Part shown: positions 1-11,539 of the stretch, one piece after another
Layout: every line of letters begins with the position of its first letter
Position numbering within the stretch: the first letter of the stretch is position 1
Assembly: GCA_043228905.1 (NCBI GenBank)
Contig: JBHGNT010000006.1
Span: 17,174,001 to 17,238,000 of the forward strand
Origin: Azolla caroliniana
Lineage: Eukaryota; Polypodiophyta
DNA: 64,000 nt
Direction: 5' to 3'
Made by a program: the position numbers and the translations under genes
The notes under the pieces: model-generated
Seen by the model: only the letters and a program-made list of their open reading frames with translations
Database searches by the model: none
Told to the model about the DNA's origin: nothing

Positions 1-1230
1 AAGGCCCCCGAGATCCTTCATCTCAAATGAGTCCGACAGCTGGGCCTTGACACGCCCGATTTCATCGGGTTCGGTGATGACTAAATCATCTACATAAAGT
101 AGGTTGCAAACCGGACCGTCTGGACCTTGCCGGATGAATAACGATGAGTTGGATTTAGAGGTCACAAACCCCATCTTACGCAACAATGAGTGATCTTCGC
201 ATTCCAAGATCAGGGGGGCTTGTTTCAGACCGTAAAGTGACTTCATAAGCTGGCACACTGCCACTTGTTCATCTCCGACTAAAAACCGAGAGGTTGGATC
301 ATATAGACCCGTTCTTCAAGGTCACCTTGAAGAAACGCATTCATGTCCATCTAGTGAAGATGCCACCCCCTTGCCGCAGCAACCGCCAATACCACATGAA
401 CCACTGTCATCTTCGCTACCGGAGTGAAGGTCTCATCGTAGTTGATTCCATGGGTCTGTGCGTATCCCTTCGCCACTAACCGGGCCTTGTACCGGTTAAC
501 CGAACCCTCAGCATTGTACTTTACCTTGCACACCCATTTGCAACCGAACGGTTTATAGTGTCGGGGAGGGTCAACGAGGTTCTATGTGTCATTGACATCA
601 AGTGCCCTCATTTCTTCTTCCATAACGGCACGCCAATTTGCGTCCTTTGTCGTTTTTGCGTAGCTCTCCAGCTCATGCACTTCCTCCACATTGGTCATGT
701 ATGCATAGTAATGCGCCATGTACTCATTATACCTGTACCGTGTAACGAGGTTCTTCTGGCGGGAAGACCGGTGTCACTTATCATCACCTGGTTTGGGGCC
801 CTTCTTGGCTGGTTCGGATTTCGTTCCCGAAGATCAACCTTCATACTTTCCGGAGTCTGATCTACTCTGATCCGACTCAACGTTACCGGTATTGTATTCC
901 GTCATCTTTTTCTTCCCCTTCTCTTTGCGCGTGAACCGTCTCCTCGGTTCCTTGTGCGGGGAGAGCACGACAAAGTCTCCACTACTCGTTGGTTCTCCAT
1001 CTGACTGGTAATCCCAACGCAGTTGCTCAGTCATCTAGAGTGCCGAAGTCTTCATCTTCTGCCTGAACCTCCTCGGGCTCACTAGCCTCATCTTCCGGAA
1101 TCGGGTCTTCGTCGGGAGTTGGAGTCGGTAAGGTGTCCCATGATGCTGTCTCATCAAACTCGGCATCTCGACTTACTCGGACCTACTTTGTCCGGGGGTT
1201 ATAGCACTCATACCCCTTCTGCTCATGCGA
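1..1230 (-). pseudogene. Copia-1 reverse transcriptase and linker
   Basis: The minus-strand translation matches copia RT. A KARLVAKGYAQ stretch near 480-500 is followed by DETFTPVAKM and then the catalytic YVDD at 85-96. Upstream (about 830-1230) lies the acidic serine-rich linker with a GYECYNP-like motif that joins integrase to RT in this family. The reading is broken by stops and frame changes between 300 and 850, so the piece is dead. RNase H would lie left of the window. It aligns by eye with the better preserved Copia-3 RT at 39780-40700. Confidence 0.85.
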
Positions 1231-1247
1231 GTAACCGACTTGGATGC
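1..1247 (-). mobile_element. Copia-1: Ty1/copia fragment
   Basis: This is an internal piece of a copia element read on the minus strand. It runs from RT at the window edge back into the acidic linker that follows integrase. It stops abruptly at 1248, where the 3' LTR of Copia-2 begins, so Copia-2 appears to have inserted here. The remainder of Copia-1 is not seen on the far side of Copia-2, so the right flank has probably been deleted. No LTR of its own is visible. Confidence 0.85.
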
Positions 1248-1335
1248 TGTAAAAAGAACAAGGTGTGGAAGCAACAGAAAACCGAATGTAGGAAAGAACA
1301 CAGGTTTAATGGAAAGCTTGGACACACACAGTATG

Positions 1336-1382
<47 letters not shown>

Positions 1383-1718
1383 CCCACCATTTTAAAAAAT
1401 AACATTACTCAATGTGTACATAGGATGTGCTCAGTGAGCACTTTTATACAAGTCCATACGGACTGACAGAAGTACTGACACCTACTTCGATGCTCATAAA
1501 TGAGCTCTACACTAACTCCCAAAATGTATTCCTACACGGAATATCTTTTCAACGGCCTCACGGTTTACGCACCGTTGCGGCTTCTTGTTGTGCACCGATT
1601 TGTGCACCGGTTTACGCACTTAATTTACGCACCAGTCTGCCCTAACCGATCCGTCCCAACCGATCCGATTCTCGACTTGCACAATCGATCTGGCCAATGT
1701 TGAGCTTGTATCTCAACA
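1248..1718 (-). repeat. Copia-2 3' LTR
   Basis: The plus strand starts TGTAAAAAG and ends CTCAACA. On the element strand the LTR therefore begins TGTTGAG, as in Copia-3 and Copia-5. It is preceded on the element strand by the PPT at 1719-1730. It matches the Copia-3 LTR (36592-36990) along most of its length, including the paired 'actgacagaagtact' block. The extra length comes mainly from a (GA)n tract. Confidence 0.9.
1339..1378. repeat. (GA)n microsatellite in Copia-2 LTR
   Basis: About twenty GA dinucleotides run in an unbroken array inside the LTR. Copia-3 has only a short CTCTCTCTCT at the equivalent place, so this array expanded after the families split or after insertion. Confidence 0.95.
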
Positions 1719-1730
1719 CTCCCCCTCAAG
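1719..1730 (-). promoter_or_regulatory. Copia-2 terminal polypurine tract
   Basis: CTTGAGGGGGAG on the element strand directly abuts the 3' LTR. This is the expected position for plus-strand DNA priming. The identical 12-mer occurs again at 2203-2214. Confidence 0.85.
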
Positions 1731-2202
1731 CTCAACTTGAGGCTCTTCAGGTTCTTCCAGATCACCACTCTGGTTTCTTCTAGCTTCGTGCCTCGCTCGC
1801 GCTCCTCGACCTATTCGATTCCGCGCGCCTCGACCCTTCCGGTCAGCGTGTGTGCTCGTGCGACCCTTCTCAATTCCCTTGTTGTCGCAGTGTTGGAGCC
1901 TCTTCGGCTGCCCCTTCTTCCGCTTGGCCCTAGGTTGATTCGGTGTCTCCGAATCAAACATCCAAACCGAATCGGCTTCCTCCGATCAGTTTTCGCTCTC
2001 ATCCGAGTTGGCTTCATCTCTCCCACGCTTGGCTGGCTTCAGCTCTTTCTTTCGATTGTTGTCCTCATGTCCGCTTTCGAACTCTTTCGCGGATCTACCC
2101 TCGGCTTCTTTAGCCGACCCGAAATCGAAATCGTCATCCGACTCGGCGTCACGGTCTCTTCCGCTCCTTTCCTGTTCCCATATGTGGTCTTCCAGGACTT
2201 CT

Positions 2203-2214
2203 CTCCCCCTCAAG
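2203..2214 (-). promoter_or_regulatory. Copia-2 internal copy of the PPT
   Basis: A second exact CTTGAGGGGGAG lies at the end of the conserved RNase H domain (protein reading LNLRGRE), about 470 bases before the terminal one. Copia-3 and Copia-5 have the same arrangement. Whether it primes is inference. Confidence 0.7.
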
Positions 2215-2747
2215 TTCAGCACATCGAGGTGACGTAGCCCAAGCGCATCCAAGAATTGCTGCAACTTATCGAGACCAAGGGGCTTGGTGAAAATGTCGGC
2301 GGTCTGCCGATCCGTCGGAACATACTGAAGTTCGACTTCAACAGAGAGGACACGCTCGCGGACAAAGTGGTAGTGCACCTCAATGTGCTTAGTCTGGGCG
2401 TGGAGGATAGGGTTCTTCGCTAATTGGATGCTGCTAAGGTTGTCGCAGTAGATCGTCATTGGATCGGACACCTCCACCCGCAGATCCTTAAGTAGTTGTT
2501 TCAGCCAAATGGCTTCGCATGTTGCGATAGCCGCTCCGCTATACTCGGCTTCGGTGCTCGACAATGCAACTGTCGGTTGCTTCTTGCTACTCCATGTGAT
2601 CGCAACACTCCCAAGAGAGAACGTGAATCTGGATGTGGATCAGCGATCACCGGCGTTTCCGGCCCAATCAACATCGGTGTAATCGACTAACTGCGCGGCA
2701 ATATTGGTCTGATATAGATGCCCCCAGTCCTTAGTGCCACTGACGTA

Positions 2748-4103
2748 GATGGTACGAGACCTCCAGATTGCACAAGCAAAGAGGTACGGTGGCGAGCAAC
2801 CTTGTGACTGAAGGCCTCTGGCTAGGCATCAGTGCTTGTGGTGTGATGCAGTCGGTCACATCCGGAAGGACTGCAGGGAATTCATGGAAGCACTCAGGGC
2901 TAACATGTTGTACCTGTGAAACGGGTGAATACATGCTAGCGAGACCCGGAGAGCCCTGGAGTTGAACATCGAACGCGGAGGAATGAAGCGGCTGATGGAA
3001 GAAGCGGTGGCGCGCCATGTGGAGATCATCCAGTCCCTGGCGTCAGCAGGAATCTGGGTAGAGAGTGACGAAGGCCGGAGGACGAAGGACTATGGGTTCT
3101 GGCCATTGGTGCTAGAAGGCCTCACTGGTGTGCGGTTGAGGAAGGAGGAAGCAGACCGCGCGGAAAGATAGGTCCGGGAGGTCACCGGGTGGAGCGATCC
3201 GGTCGAGGAAAAGACCAACTTCGTGGAAGCCGTGTGCTAGAACTACGAGGTTCTGGTAGAAGACAAACGTGTAGGGAAGGCTGGAGGGGCCAGACCCTCG
3301 TAGTGGTACAAGACCAGGTTCGGGCCGAAGTAGAATGACGTCGGTACTTCCGGCACACAGGATAAAACAAACAAAGCCAGTTACCGGTTGAGCACCGAGA
3401 TAGAAAGAACGACGGACCTGCGGAAGGTCCTTGACGAATGAATCCTCGATAGCAAGGTGGAGCTGTCATTAAGGGAAGTGCTTGGGATCTCCAAGAAGGA
3501 TTTCCACAACTCCATCGCGGACTTGGTGAAGCGGAAAAGGCTTTCGACGGAGCCGGAGCTAGAGAAGTCGGTGGAGGTGCGAACGATGCACCTAGAAGAT
3601 ATGGCCCTAGAAGACAAGTTGGCGGAAAGCCACTATTCGAAGTTGCACTGGGCAAGAGCCACTACGGAGACCCCGGTTTGGATCAGACACGTCCAGGAGT
3701 CGGTGGTGGCATTGGTGGACCACGGCTCGAAGATCAACCTGATGTCTATGGACTTCTACAAGAAAGGCAAGTGGCTGATCAACACCAAGCACGGGTGGAA
3801 AATATGAGTGGCGACGCGCGCCTCGGAGGAGCTACACGGGGCCCGCCCAAATGTATGGGTGAAAATCGGTGATGTCGAGATTGACCAACACTTATTCGTG
3901 TAGGAGACATCCTCACATCCAGTGATACTCAGAGAACCGTACATTACGGCAGCACGCATGGAGAAGAAGGTGCTGGATAATGGTTTGGCGTACGCACGTG
4001 TGAAGAGCTAAGATGGGCGACACTCCGTCCAATTTCTGACGGTACGACCGAACCACGAGTGCAACCGCGAGACCCTCGGTGGCGAAAGCCGAGGGGATTT
4101 ATA
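2748..4103 (+). pseudogene. Gypsy-1 gag C-terminus and protease
   Basis: A zinc knuckle (CX2CX4HX4C, reading CLWCDAVGHIRKDC after a small frame correction near 2830-2880) starts the readable part. The 'GGMKRLMEEA' block, a Lys/Glu-rich linker and an aspartic protease follow, with active site DHGS at about 3718-3730. From 2962 to 4103 one frame is kept throughout, interrupted only by nonsense codons (near 3169, 3238, 3301, 3331, 3440, 3806, 3902 and 4009). Several are TAG or TGA where Gypsy-3 has a CAG- or CGA-type codon. The gene is dead but not rearranged. Confidence 0.85.
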
Positions 4104-5569
4104 GAGATGGCTATCAAGGCGTGGGGCCGCAATAGTCTGGACACCCCAGAAACACCCCACATGTGTACCATAGGAAGGAAGCCCAGTACTATAAATAGGA
4201 AATTTTGGTTCTCCGACAACGGAGGTTGTACGATAACCGGCATTAGCGGTCGGGAGAAGAAACGGGCGGAGGGACGTCTCAGGGCGTGCGGAGTCCTAGG
4301 CCCCGGCGATGAGATTGGTAGAGCCATGGAGGCGGTCTCTTTCGACGACACCTTGGGGGACTTAAAGAAGGTGTTCGAAGAAGGCCTCAGCGAAGACCAG
4401 ACGATTCCGGTTAGTTCGGAAATTATGTAGGAAGTCATCGCCGACTTTGGGGAGAGGGTTGAGTTGGATCGGGCGGCCCATGTGCATACGAAGTACAAGA
4501 CTGTGGACCAGAAGGTGAGGCCAGTCACGACACCCTTGCCGGAGGGCAACGAGTTACGGATGAAAGGGATCACGTCGGACCCAAGTCTACGGGATCTGGC
4601 CGGCATAGGACACCGGTTCACCAACATAACGCTACGGGAGCTCAAGTTGGTGGGGGTGGCTTTCTATTGCTGCCGGAGGAGGAACGATTTCGAAGAATGC
4701 TCGGGAGGCACAGGAAGGCCTTCGCATTCTCGCTGGAAGAGATCGGGTGCATAGACCCGACGTCGTTGAGCTGATGGTTATCTTCACGGTACCACATGTG
4801 CCGTGGAATCTCAAACCGATTCCAGTACCTAGAGTTCACATCTCGAAGCTGATGGAACTGCTGAAGCAAAAGGTGGAGATGGGCATCCTCGAACCGTCGA
4901 GTACCCCATACTCGAATCGGTGGTTTACCATGCCAAAGAAGAACAGCACGTTGCGCTTTATTCAAGACCTGCAATCGGTCAACAAGGTGACCATTCGGAA
5001 CGCAGGAATCGGACCGACCATTGACGAGCTCCTAGAGGCCTTCACTGGAAGGTCGATTTACTCGGTCAGGGATCTGTACTCAAGGTACGACCAATTCCAA
5101 CTAGCCGTAGAGAGTAGGGATATTACGACAATGCGGACTCCTCTCGGCCTAGTGCGGATGTGTACCCTTCCGCAAGGAGGGACAAACTCGGTAGCGCACA
5201 TAGTGAATGCGATGAATAAGGTGCTAAAGGACTGCATCCCGAACATCACCATGCCGTTTTTGGATGACATTCCGATCAAGGGATGTCCAGTGGAGGATAA
5301 GGACGCAACGGTCGGACCGGACGAGTGTTGGAAATTCGTCTCAGACTACATCGGAGACTACGAGAAGGTTCTACAGAAGTTGGAAGGCGTGCGGCTCACC
5401 TTCTCCGAGGAGAAATCAACTTTCGGACAATCGGAAATCATGGTCGTCGGACACCTATGTGGGCCTTATGGCCGGAAACCATCTCCGGCTAAGGTGGAAG
5501 CTATCTCCGCAATAAAGGAAGACTGCAGGTTGGTTACAGAATTGCGGAGGTTCTTGGGAGCTTCCGCGT
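4104..5569 (+). pseudogene. Gypsy-1 pol: spacer and reverse transcriptase
   Basis: The region begins with the spacer between protease and RT (KYKTVDQKV and SDPSLRD blocks shared with Gypsy-2 and Gypsy-3). From 4747 a single open frame carries RT: PHVPWNLKPIPVPR, the primer-grip side ILEPSSTPYSNRWF, the palm YDQFQLAV and the catalytic FLDD at 5257-5268. The reading is cut at 5569 by the Gypsy-2 LTR and resumes at 18957 with FYHIWISHYAH, the expected continuation. The RT core shows no nonsense codon; the element is killed elsewhere. Confidence 0.88.
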
Positions 5570-6559
5570 TGTCGTGTGGTTTTTCACACACGATATGAAA
5601 ACTAGTAAAATAATTATTTACGATTAGCTTAATATATTAATATGCAAAGATAGATGTGTTCAAGAGCTTCATAACGTATTTTACTACGCATAAAACGAAT
5701 AAACAAGTATCAAGTTATGTGAGTGTGAAGTTTGAAGAAAAGAAAAGAAAAGACAAAACTGTGAAATATCCCACATAAATAGGACAACATTGGAACCCAA
5801 AATATATAAGGGAAACCAAAACATATCCATTCTATCAATGTGTGGAGCACAGAATGTTCAAGGTGACTTGGGCTACATTGTGTGGTGTGCATGCTTCGGG
5901 CATACGCGTGTATACACGACTGGGCGTACGCGCGTGTGCATGGCCTCGTGGACGTTTTCAGGCATACGCGCGCATGGACGTCTTCGGATGGCCTCATGGA
6001 CATTTTCAGACATACACACATGGACGTCTTCGGATGTACGCGTGGACGTTTCGGACAGACGTGTATGTGTGGATGAGCGCGCGGATGGGTTCCAACTAAA
6101 AGTGGGCATGCAAAGTAACATTGGGAAGGAGGATCAACAAGGAGCTCGATATATGTCCCATTTTTTCCCTCCTAGTTTTTTTTTTTTTACTTCCTTCTTC
6201 TTCCCTCTCGGATTCCAGAAACAAATTATCTTACATATTGATATCAAACTCTTAGCTTTGTTTACTCGATTTTTCTGGTCAAAAATTATCTCTCATATTC
6301 ATATCAGACCACTCCTTGCATGGTTGTTGGCTCCTTTCTTTGAAAAATTGATCTCTCATTTCCATACCCAACCCATTGTAACACGATTCTGAAATTATAA
6401 AAAATCAATTTTCTTTTGCAATAAACTAATTATTTGTTTCTCCCACTTGTTTTATGCTTAAAACCTGCTTGTGTTGTACTTGTTGCACTAAATCCTTCTA
6501 GTCTAGAACCCCGGTGATTCCGTCTCACAATCCGCATATAGTGACGGATTTTCACGAGA
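5570..6559 (+). repeat. Gypsy-2 5' LTR
   Basis: It starts TGTCGTGTGG and ends TTTTCACGAGA, where the 3' LTR has TTTTCACGACA. It carries T-rich and CG-rich segments and an AAAGAAAAGAAAAG tract. It lacks the 184-base and 21-base tandem arrays found in the 3' LTR. Confidence 0.9.
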
Positions 6560-6567
6560 TAATTAAG

Positions 6568-6583
6568 TGGTGAACTCGACGTG
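6568..6583 (+). promoter_or_regulatory. Gypsy-2 candidate tRNA primer-binding site
   Basis: TGGTGAACTCGACGTG lies 8 bases after the 5' LTR. Gypsy-3 has TGGTGAACCCGATGTG at the same place (minus strand, about 47110-47125). The TGG start and conservation fit a primer site. I could not name the tRNA. Confidence 0.6.
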
Positions 6584-6598
6584 AAAGGGGCGGTAGGG

Positions 6599-7951
6599 AT
6601 GATATCAAGTGCAACGATGGCTTCCACAAGCGGAACTCAAGGAGAGGAATTAACGAAAGGCATGGTGTCCGTAGTGGAATACATGCTGAAGGTGAGAGAT
6701 CGAGAAGCTTTAATCGACAAAGATGTAGATCGCACGGTCGAGATAGCTCGACGATTTGGTGGCAAGAACATCACGGATTATCTTGCTACCTATCGGAACG
6801 AGATGCAACAAAGGGATGTCAATGATCTCAAACAAATTTCTAGCTTCAAACATGTGGTGGAACCAGGGATCCGCGAGCGCGTCATGGAGATCCTAAACGA
6901 GCATGCAACTTGGGCGGAGTTTGAAAAGGCACTTCTCGCCGAATACATGCTTTGAAGATGCATCGCGGATGACTCGACATACGCTAATGTCTTGGATCGA
7001 GAAGAAAGGGAAGAATATGTGTGCGTCTGGAGTATATGCCGAATTCGACCAGAAGTATAACCGACTTCCGAGTGTTGATCAACGAGTTCTCGATGGAGAT
7101 AAAGTCCTACTATTCCTTAAGGCAGTGGATGCAAAAGATCGGCGTGAATTGGGTAACTTTTTGGAGGATGAAACACAACCAAATGGCTTGGTAGGGGACT
7201 GGGCGGCGGTGGAGAAGGCTTGTAGCCATCTTGATAAGCGTCGACAATGGCAAGAGGAAACTGATATGGAGAATCCACAATCGTGGAGGAGGAAGGCGCC
7301 TATGACGATTGAGCCTAGCAAGCCGATCAACAATTTCGACAAGAAAGCGATGGAAGAATCCATAATCGAAGAGCTCTCCAAGAAGTTTGAAGCGGTATCG
7401 TTGGCCAACTTACTGATATGGAGAATCCACAATCGTGGAGGAGGAAGGCGCCTATGACGATCGAGCCTAGCAAGCCGATCAACAATTTTGACAAGAAAGC
7501 GATGGAAGAATCCATAATCGAAGAGCTCTCCAAGAAGCTTGAAGCGGTATCGTTGGCCAACTTAGGTCGACGCGGGCCCAAGGGAAAAGAAGTGTATAGA
7601 TGTGTGTGGTGCGATAGCTTCGAGCACTCACGAAGGGAGTGCACTGACTTGCAAGACGCGATTCGCAAGAATGTCGTCTATTTAGATGGCAATATGATCC
7701 ACTCGAGCGAGACCCGAAAGCCACTAGGAGTGAACTTCGGAAGAGGCGAGCTGAAAAAGATCGTGGAAGAGGAAGATGCAAGGCATGTGGAAGCCATGCA
7801 CTACGCCGCATCGGCGGGAATACGAGTCGGAAGAGAGAATCCAAAGACGATCAAGCCAGGAGTTGGGTTTTGGCCAATGTTATTCGAGTGTGAAAAGAAA
7901 GGAAAAATAGATTTGGAGGATCTAAAACATGCTGATCAGAATGTGCAATGA
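6599..7951 (+). pseudogene. Gypsy-2 gag
   Basis: The start is taken at the in-frame ATG at 6599 or 6617. Gypsy-3 gag gives the same opening alignment (RFGGKN / RFGGKD). The capsid-like part runs to about 7260. A one-base frameshift lies near 6950. A 152-base tandem duplication (7263-7566) then throws the frame again. In the last frame a zinc knuckle CVWCDSFEHSRREC (CX2CX4HX4C) lies at about 7597-7640, followed by the GVNFGRGELKKIV block. A stop at 7949 precedes a VTGWSDP linker that continues into the protease region. Confidence 0.85.
7263..7566 (+). repeat. 152-bp tandem duplication inside Gypsy-2 gag
   Basis: The segment starting GATATGGAGAATCC at 7263 is repeated in full from 7415 with very few differences. 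152 is not a multiple of three, so the duplication shifts the frame. Gypsy-1 and Gypsy-3 have a single copy. Confidence 0.93.
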
Positions 7952-8002
7952 GTTACCGGATGGTCGGATCCAGTCGACGATAACACAAGCTTTGCAGAGG
8001 TT

Positions 8003-8953
8003 GTGTGTGACAACTATGAAGCTCTTGTTGAAGAGAAGAGGAAAAGAACCGGTGAAGAAGATGGCACATCAAAGCGTCATAATACGAGGAATGTAGGGAA
8101 AGAAGGACAAGCCCAACCTACACCACAAAAAGAGATAGGAGAAACAAGCATGAAGCCCGGTGGATCGAGCCAACCTTCTCGGATGGAAGTCGATGAATCT
8201 GTGAAGAAAGGAAAGGAATGAGTGCCGCCGACTTACAAGCTAAGGTCGGACATAGAATAAACAACCAATTTGCGGAAGGTCCTTTAGGAGAAGGTTTTAG
8301 ACAGTCATGTCGACCTTACTTTGAGAGAGCTACTTGGGATCTCTAAGAAGGAGTTCCACGATATTATCGTGGACTTGATTAAGCGGAAGTGGCAACAATC
8401 GGATGAAGAAGAGGTGAAAACAAGTCCCGTAACCATGGCAAGATCCGAAGAGGAGGAGGAAGAAGAAGTGATGGCAGACAGCCATTACTCATGGCCTCAT
8501 TGGGCAAGAGCGACAACAGAGACGCCGGTGAAGATCGGAGAGAAGAAGGAGACCGTGGTAGCCTTGATTGACCATGGTTCGGAGATCAACCTCATGTCGA
8601 CCGAATTCTGCAAGAAAGGAAGATGGCCGATCAACACAAACCACAGATGGAAGATACGAGCGGCAACGAAGGCCACGGAAGACTTGTACGGAGCTTGCCC
8701 CAATGTTAAAGTCACAATCGGAGATGTGGAGATGGATCAACACTTCTTCGTGCAAGACTCGGCTTCACATCCCGTCATCCTAGGACAACCATATATCACA
8801 TCGTCCTGGATGGAGACTAAGGTGTTCGATAATGGAGCGGCCTTCGCGCGAGTCAAGAGCCTTGACAATCAAAGATCTGTTCAATTCCTTACGGTGCGGG
8901 CTAATCACGAAAGGAACCGAGATAGCCTTGGAGGCGAATCCTCAGATTTTTAG
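8003..8953 (+). pseudogene. Gypsy-2 gag-pol linker and aspartic protease
   Basis: A Lys/Glu-rich linker (8003-8221) precedes an open frame from 8321. That frame has a LLGISKKEFHDIIVDL block and an acidic run, then the protease with ALIDHGSEINLMS at about 8560-8600 and VILGQPYI further on. The active site reads D-H-G-S instead of the usual D-T/S-G; Gypsy-1 and Gypsy-3 share this. The C-terminal part (SVQFLTV, ANHERNRD) is conserved in all three. It ends at a TAG after LGGESSDF, as the other copies do at about the same place. Confidence 0.85.
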
Positions 8954-9048
8954 AGCGGACTATTGAAGCGTGGGGCACAAATAGTCCGAGCAATCATAAG
9001 TCCCCACAAGGAAGCGAAATAACTGGATCGCAAGGAGAAGCAACATGT

Positions 9049-11539
9049 GTGACACCTAGTGGTGCATGTAAACTAACACTACTCAACAAGAAGGACAAGC
9101 GTCAGATACAAGACTTCAAGAAGATGCTGAAAGAAGAAAGCATAATTGAAGAAGAAGAATTCGTGTCTCATATTCTAGAGGTAGCCTCATTTAACGACAC
9201 CATCGGTGAAATCGAGGAAGTCGTGGAATTGAGCTACCCTCACGATCAAAATGTGATTTCGGTTAACTCCGTCAACATGTACGCTAGCATCGATGAATAT
9301 CATCGAGGCATCTTGATGGAGGAAGCTGAAGTCAACACAAAATATAAAACGGTGGATAAGAAGATCAAGCCAGTTGTGGTTCCGCTACCGGAAGATAGCT
9401 GGTAGAAGATGAAAGAAGTTGCCAATGATCCAAGCTTAAGGGATCCAAAGGCAATAGGTCATGTCTTCACCAAAGAGACGAAAGGAAAGCTACAAGTTGG
9501 AAGGGAAGATTTCCTTCTCCTTGAAGAGGAGAGAATGTTCCGCGGAATGCTTCCATGGGAAAGCCTTTGCCTTCTCTCCACAAGAGATCGGATGTGCCGA
9601 CTCGAAGATGATAGAGCCGATGGTGATTTTTACGGTGCCGCATGTACCTTGGAACCTCAAGCTGATACCAGTTCCAAGAGCTCACATTCCAAAGTTGATT
9701 GAGCTTCTAAAGGAAAAGGTTAGGATGGGAATTCTTGAGCCATCCAATGCTCCCTACTCTAATAGATGGTTTACGGTGCCGAAGAAGAACGGGTCCTTAC
9801 ACTTTATACAAGATCTCCAACCCGTCAACAAGGTGACGATCCGAAATGCCGGAATTGGTCCAAGCGTGGATGAATTTGCCGAAGCTTTCGCGGGAAGATC
9901 GATCTATTCCATTGGTGATCTCTATTCGGGTTATGATTAGTTTCAATTGCTCGTCGATAGTAGAGATATAATGACAATGAGGACGCCGATCGGGTTGGTA
10001 AGGATGTGCACCTTACCCCAAGGTGCGACAAATTCCGTAGCCCACATGGTGAATGCCATGAACAAAGTGTTGAGGAATTCTATCCCTGATATCACAATGC
10101 CCTTCTTAGACGACATTCCAATCAAAGGATGCTTGGTGGAAGAAAAAGATGAATCGAAAGATGACGATGGTTGCCGAAGATTCGTCATCGATTATATAAA
10201 GGATAGTGAGAAGGTGTTGCAAAAGCTTGAGGATGCGAATCTCACGTTTTCGGGAGAGAAGTCTGCATTCGGTCAACCAGAAATATTGGTAGTAGGAAAT
10301 TTATGTGGGTCTTATGGCCGGAAGCCATCTCCATCCAAGGTGAACGCTATTCAAGAGATGAAAGAAGAATGTGTGTCTCAAACGGAGGTGCGAAGATTCT
10401 TGGGATCATGTGCATTCTATCACATATGGATTCCACATTATGCCCATGTCGTTGAACCATTGTATGGACTATTAAAGAAAAGGAAGAAGTTTGAATGGGA
10501 AGATGAGCATACCTACGCGATTCGAAAGCTAAAGAAACTATTATTGGAAGCTCGAGCACTGCGCAAAGCCAACTACACCGATGGTACCCTGATATATGTG
10601 ACGGTGGATACGAGCCCAACCAGAATTGGATGGGTGATAAACCAAGAAGACAAAGAAAAGAATCGATATGCAATCCGATTCGGTGCGAAGGTGTTAACTG
10701 AAAGACAAAGGAAGTATGGTCAAGTAAAGAGAGAGCTATGGGGAATAGTATCCGCAGTTAAAATCGACTGTGACTACCTTATAGGAACAGAGGTCATAAT
10801 CGAAACCAATTGTCTACCTATTCTCGGAATGATATCCGGTTGTGCTACACCGGATATTGCTATGCTACGATGGATTGCTTATATCAAATCCCTCAACCCC
10901 GAGATTCGGCATATAAATGGAAAGCATAATGTGGTGGCTGATATGTTGTCAAGGGCGAGGTATGAGGGTGAAGAAGATTTGCACTCCGACGAAGAGGATG
11001 TTGGCCTAAACTTCTTTACGGTTTCTTGTGCTCGGGTGCTAGCAATGTTCAAAGTAGAAGATTATGAGGGTGAATTCATTGAAATTGGCAAATACTTAAG
11101 CTCTCTTACAAAAGATGAATCATGGTCAAAGGAAGACTTCTACCGAATTAGGAAGAAGGCCTACAAGTTCTTCCTCAAAGAAGGACATCTATGGAAGTTT
11201 CCGAAGAAGAAGAATGGAACTCCACTTCGAGTGGTGTGCAAGAAACAGGATCAACAAACACTAATTGCTAAATTTCATGATAGTGTGTGGGCAGGTCATC
11301 GTGGTATATGGGCAACATTTGCAAAGCTCAAGGAGAAGTATTGGTGACCGGGTGTTTACAAAGATGTAGCAAGCTATGTTGAAACATGTGAGCAATGCCA
11401 ATTATACTCGAATATTCAACATAGGGATGAACTTCAGCCGACATATCCATTATCAATGCACTATAAGTGGTTGGTAGACATACTGGTTATGCCAATGGGA
11501 TTGGGGCAAATGAAATATCTCGTGCTAGCAAGAGAGGAT
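9049..11539 (+). pseudogene. Gypsy-2 pol: RT, RNase H and integrase N-terminus
   Basis: RT starts near 9600 (PHVPWNLKLIPVPR) and is broken by TAG at about 9938, where the other copies have the Gln of YDQF. From 9947 a 466-codon frame carries FLDD (10103-10114), the RT connection and RNase H (VTVDTSPTRIGWV, QVKRELWGIV, NVVADMLSRA). The integrase zinc-binding start (FHDSVWAGHRG) follows. A TGA at about 11345 is followed by CEQC and the first integrase Asp region (WLVDILVMPMG). OTA-1 then splits the gene at 11539. Confidence 0.9.
11535..11539. repeat. OTA-1 target-site duplication, left (AGGAT)
   Basis: AGGAT directly before the OTA-1 LTR is repeated exactly at 16524-16528. Joining across it restores the integrase reading LAREDLTNQVEG, which is also seen in Gypsy-1. 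Confidence 0.95.

Larger units (their letters stand above)
1719..2747 (-). pseudogene. Copia-2 RNase H and charged C-terminal tail
   Basis: The minus-strand reading begins within RNase H (YTDVDWAGNAGDR-like). It continues through the SSTEAEY active-site block (about 2540-2565), YCDN, the TKHIEVHYHFVRERV block and TADIFTKPL, all standard for copia RNase H. A further 160 residues rich in Asp, Glu, Lys and Arg follow, ending VELEGEC at the LTR. A TGA near 1985 interrupts this tail; Copia-5 has CGA at the same codon, while Copia-3 shares the TGA. The N-terminal half of RNase H is cut off by the junction at 2747. Confidence 0.85.

Noticed and set aside
1737-2237. Hydrophobic 166-codon plus-strand frame
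   Set aside because: It is the reverse of the Copia-2 charged tail and RNase H end; acidic/basic codons read backwards give Leu/Phe/Ser-rich peptides.
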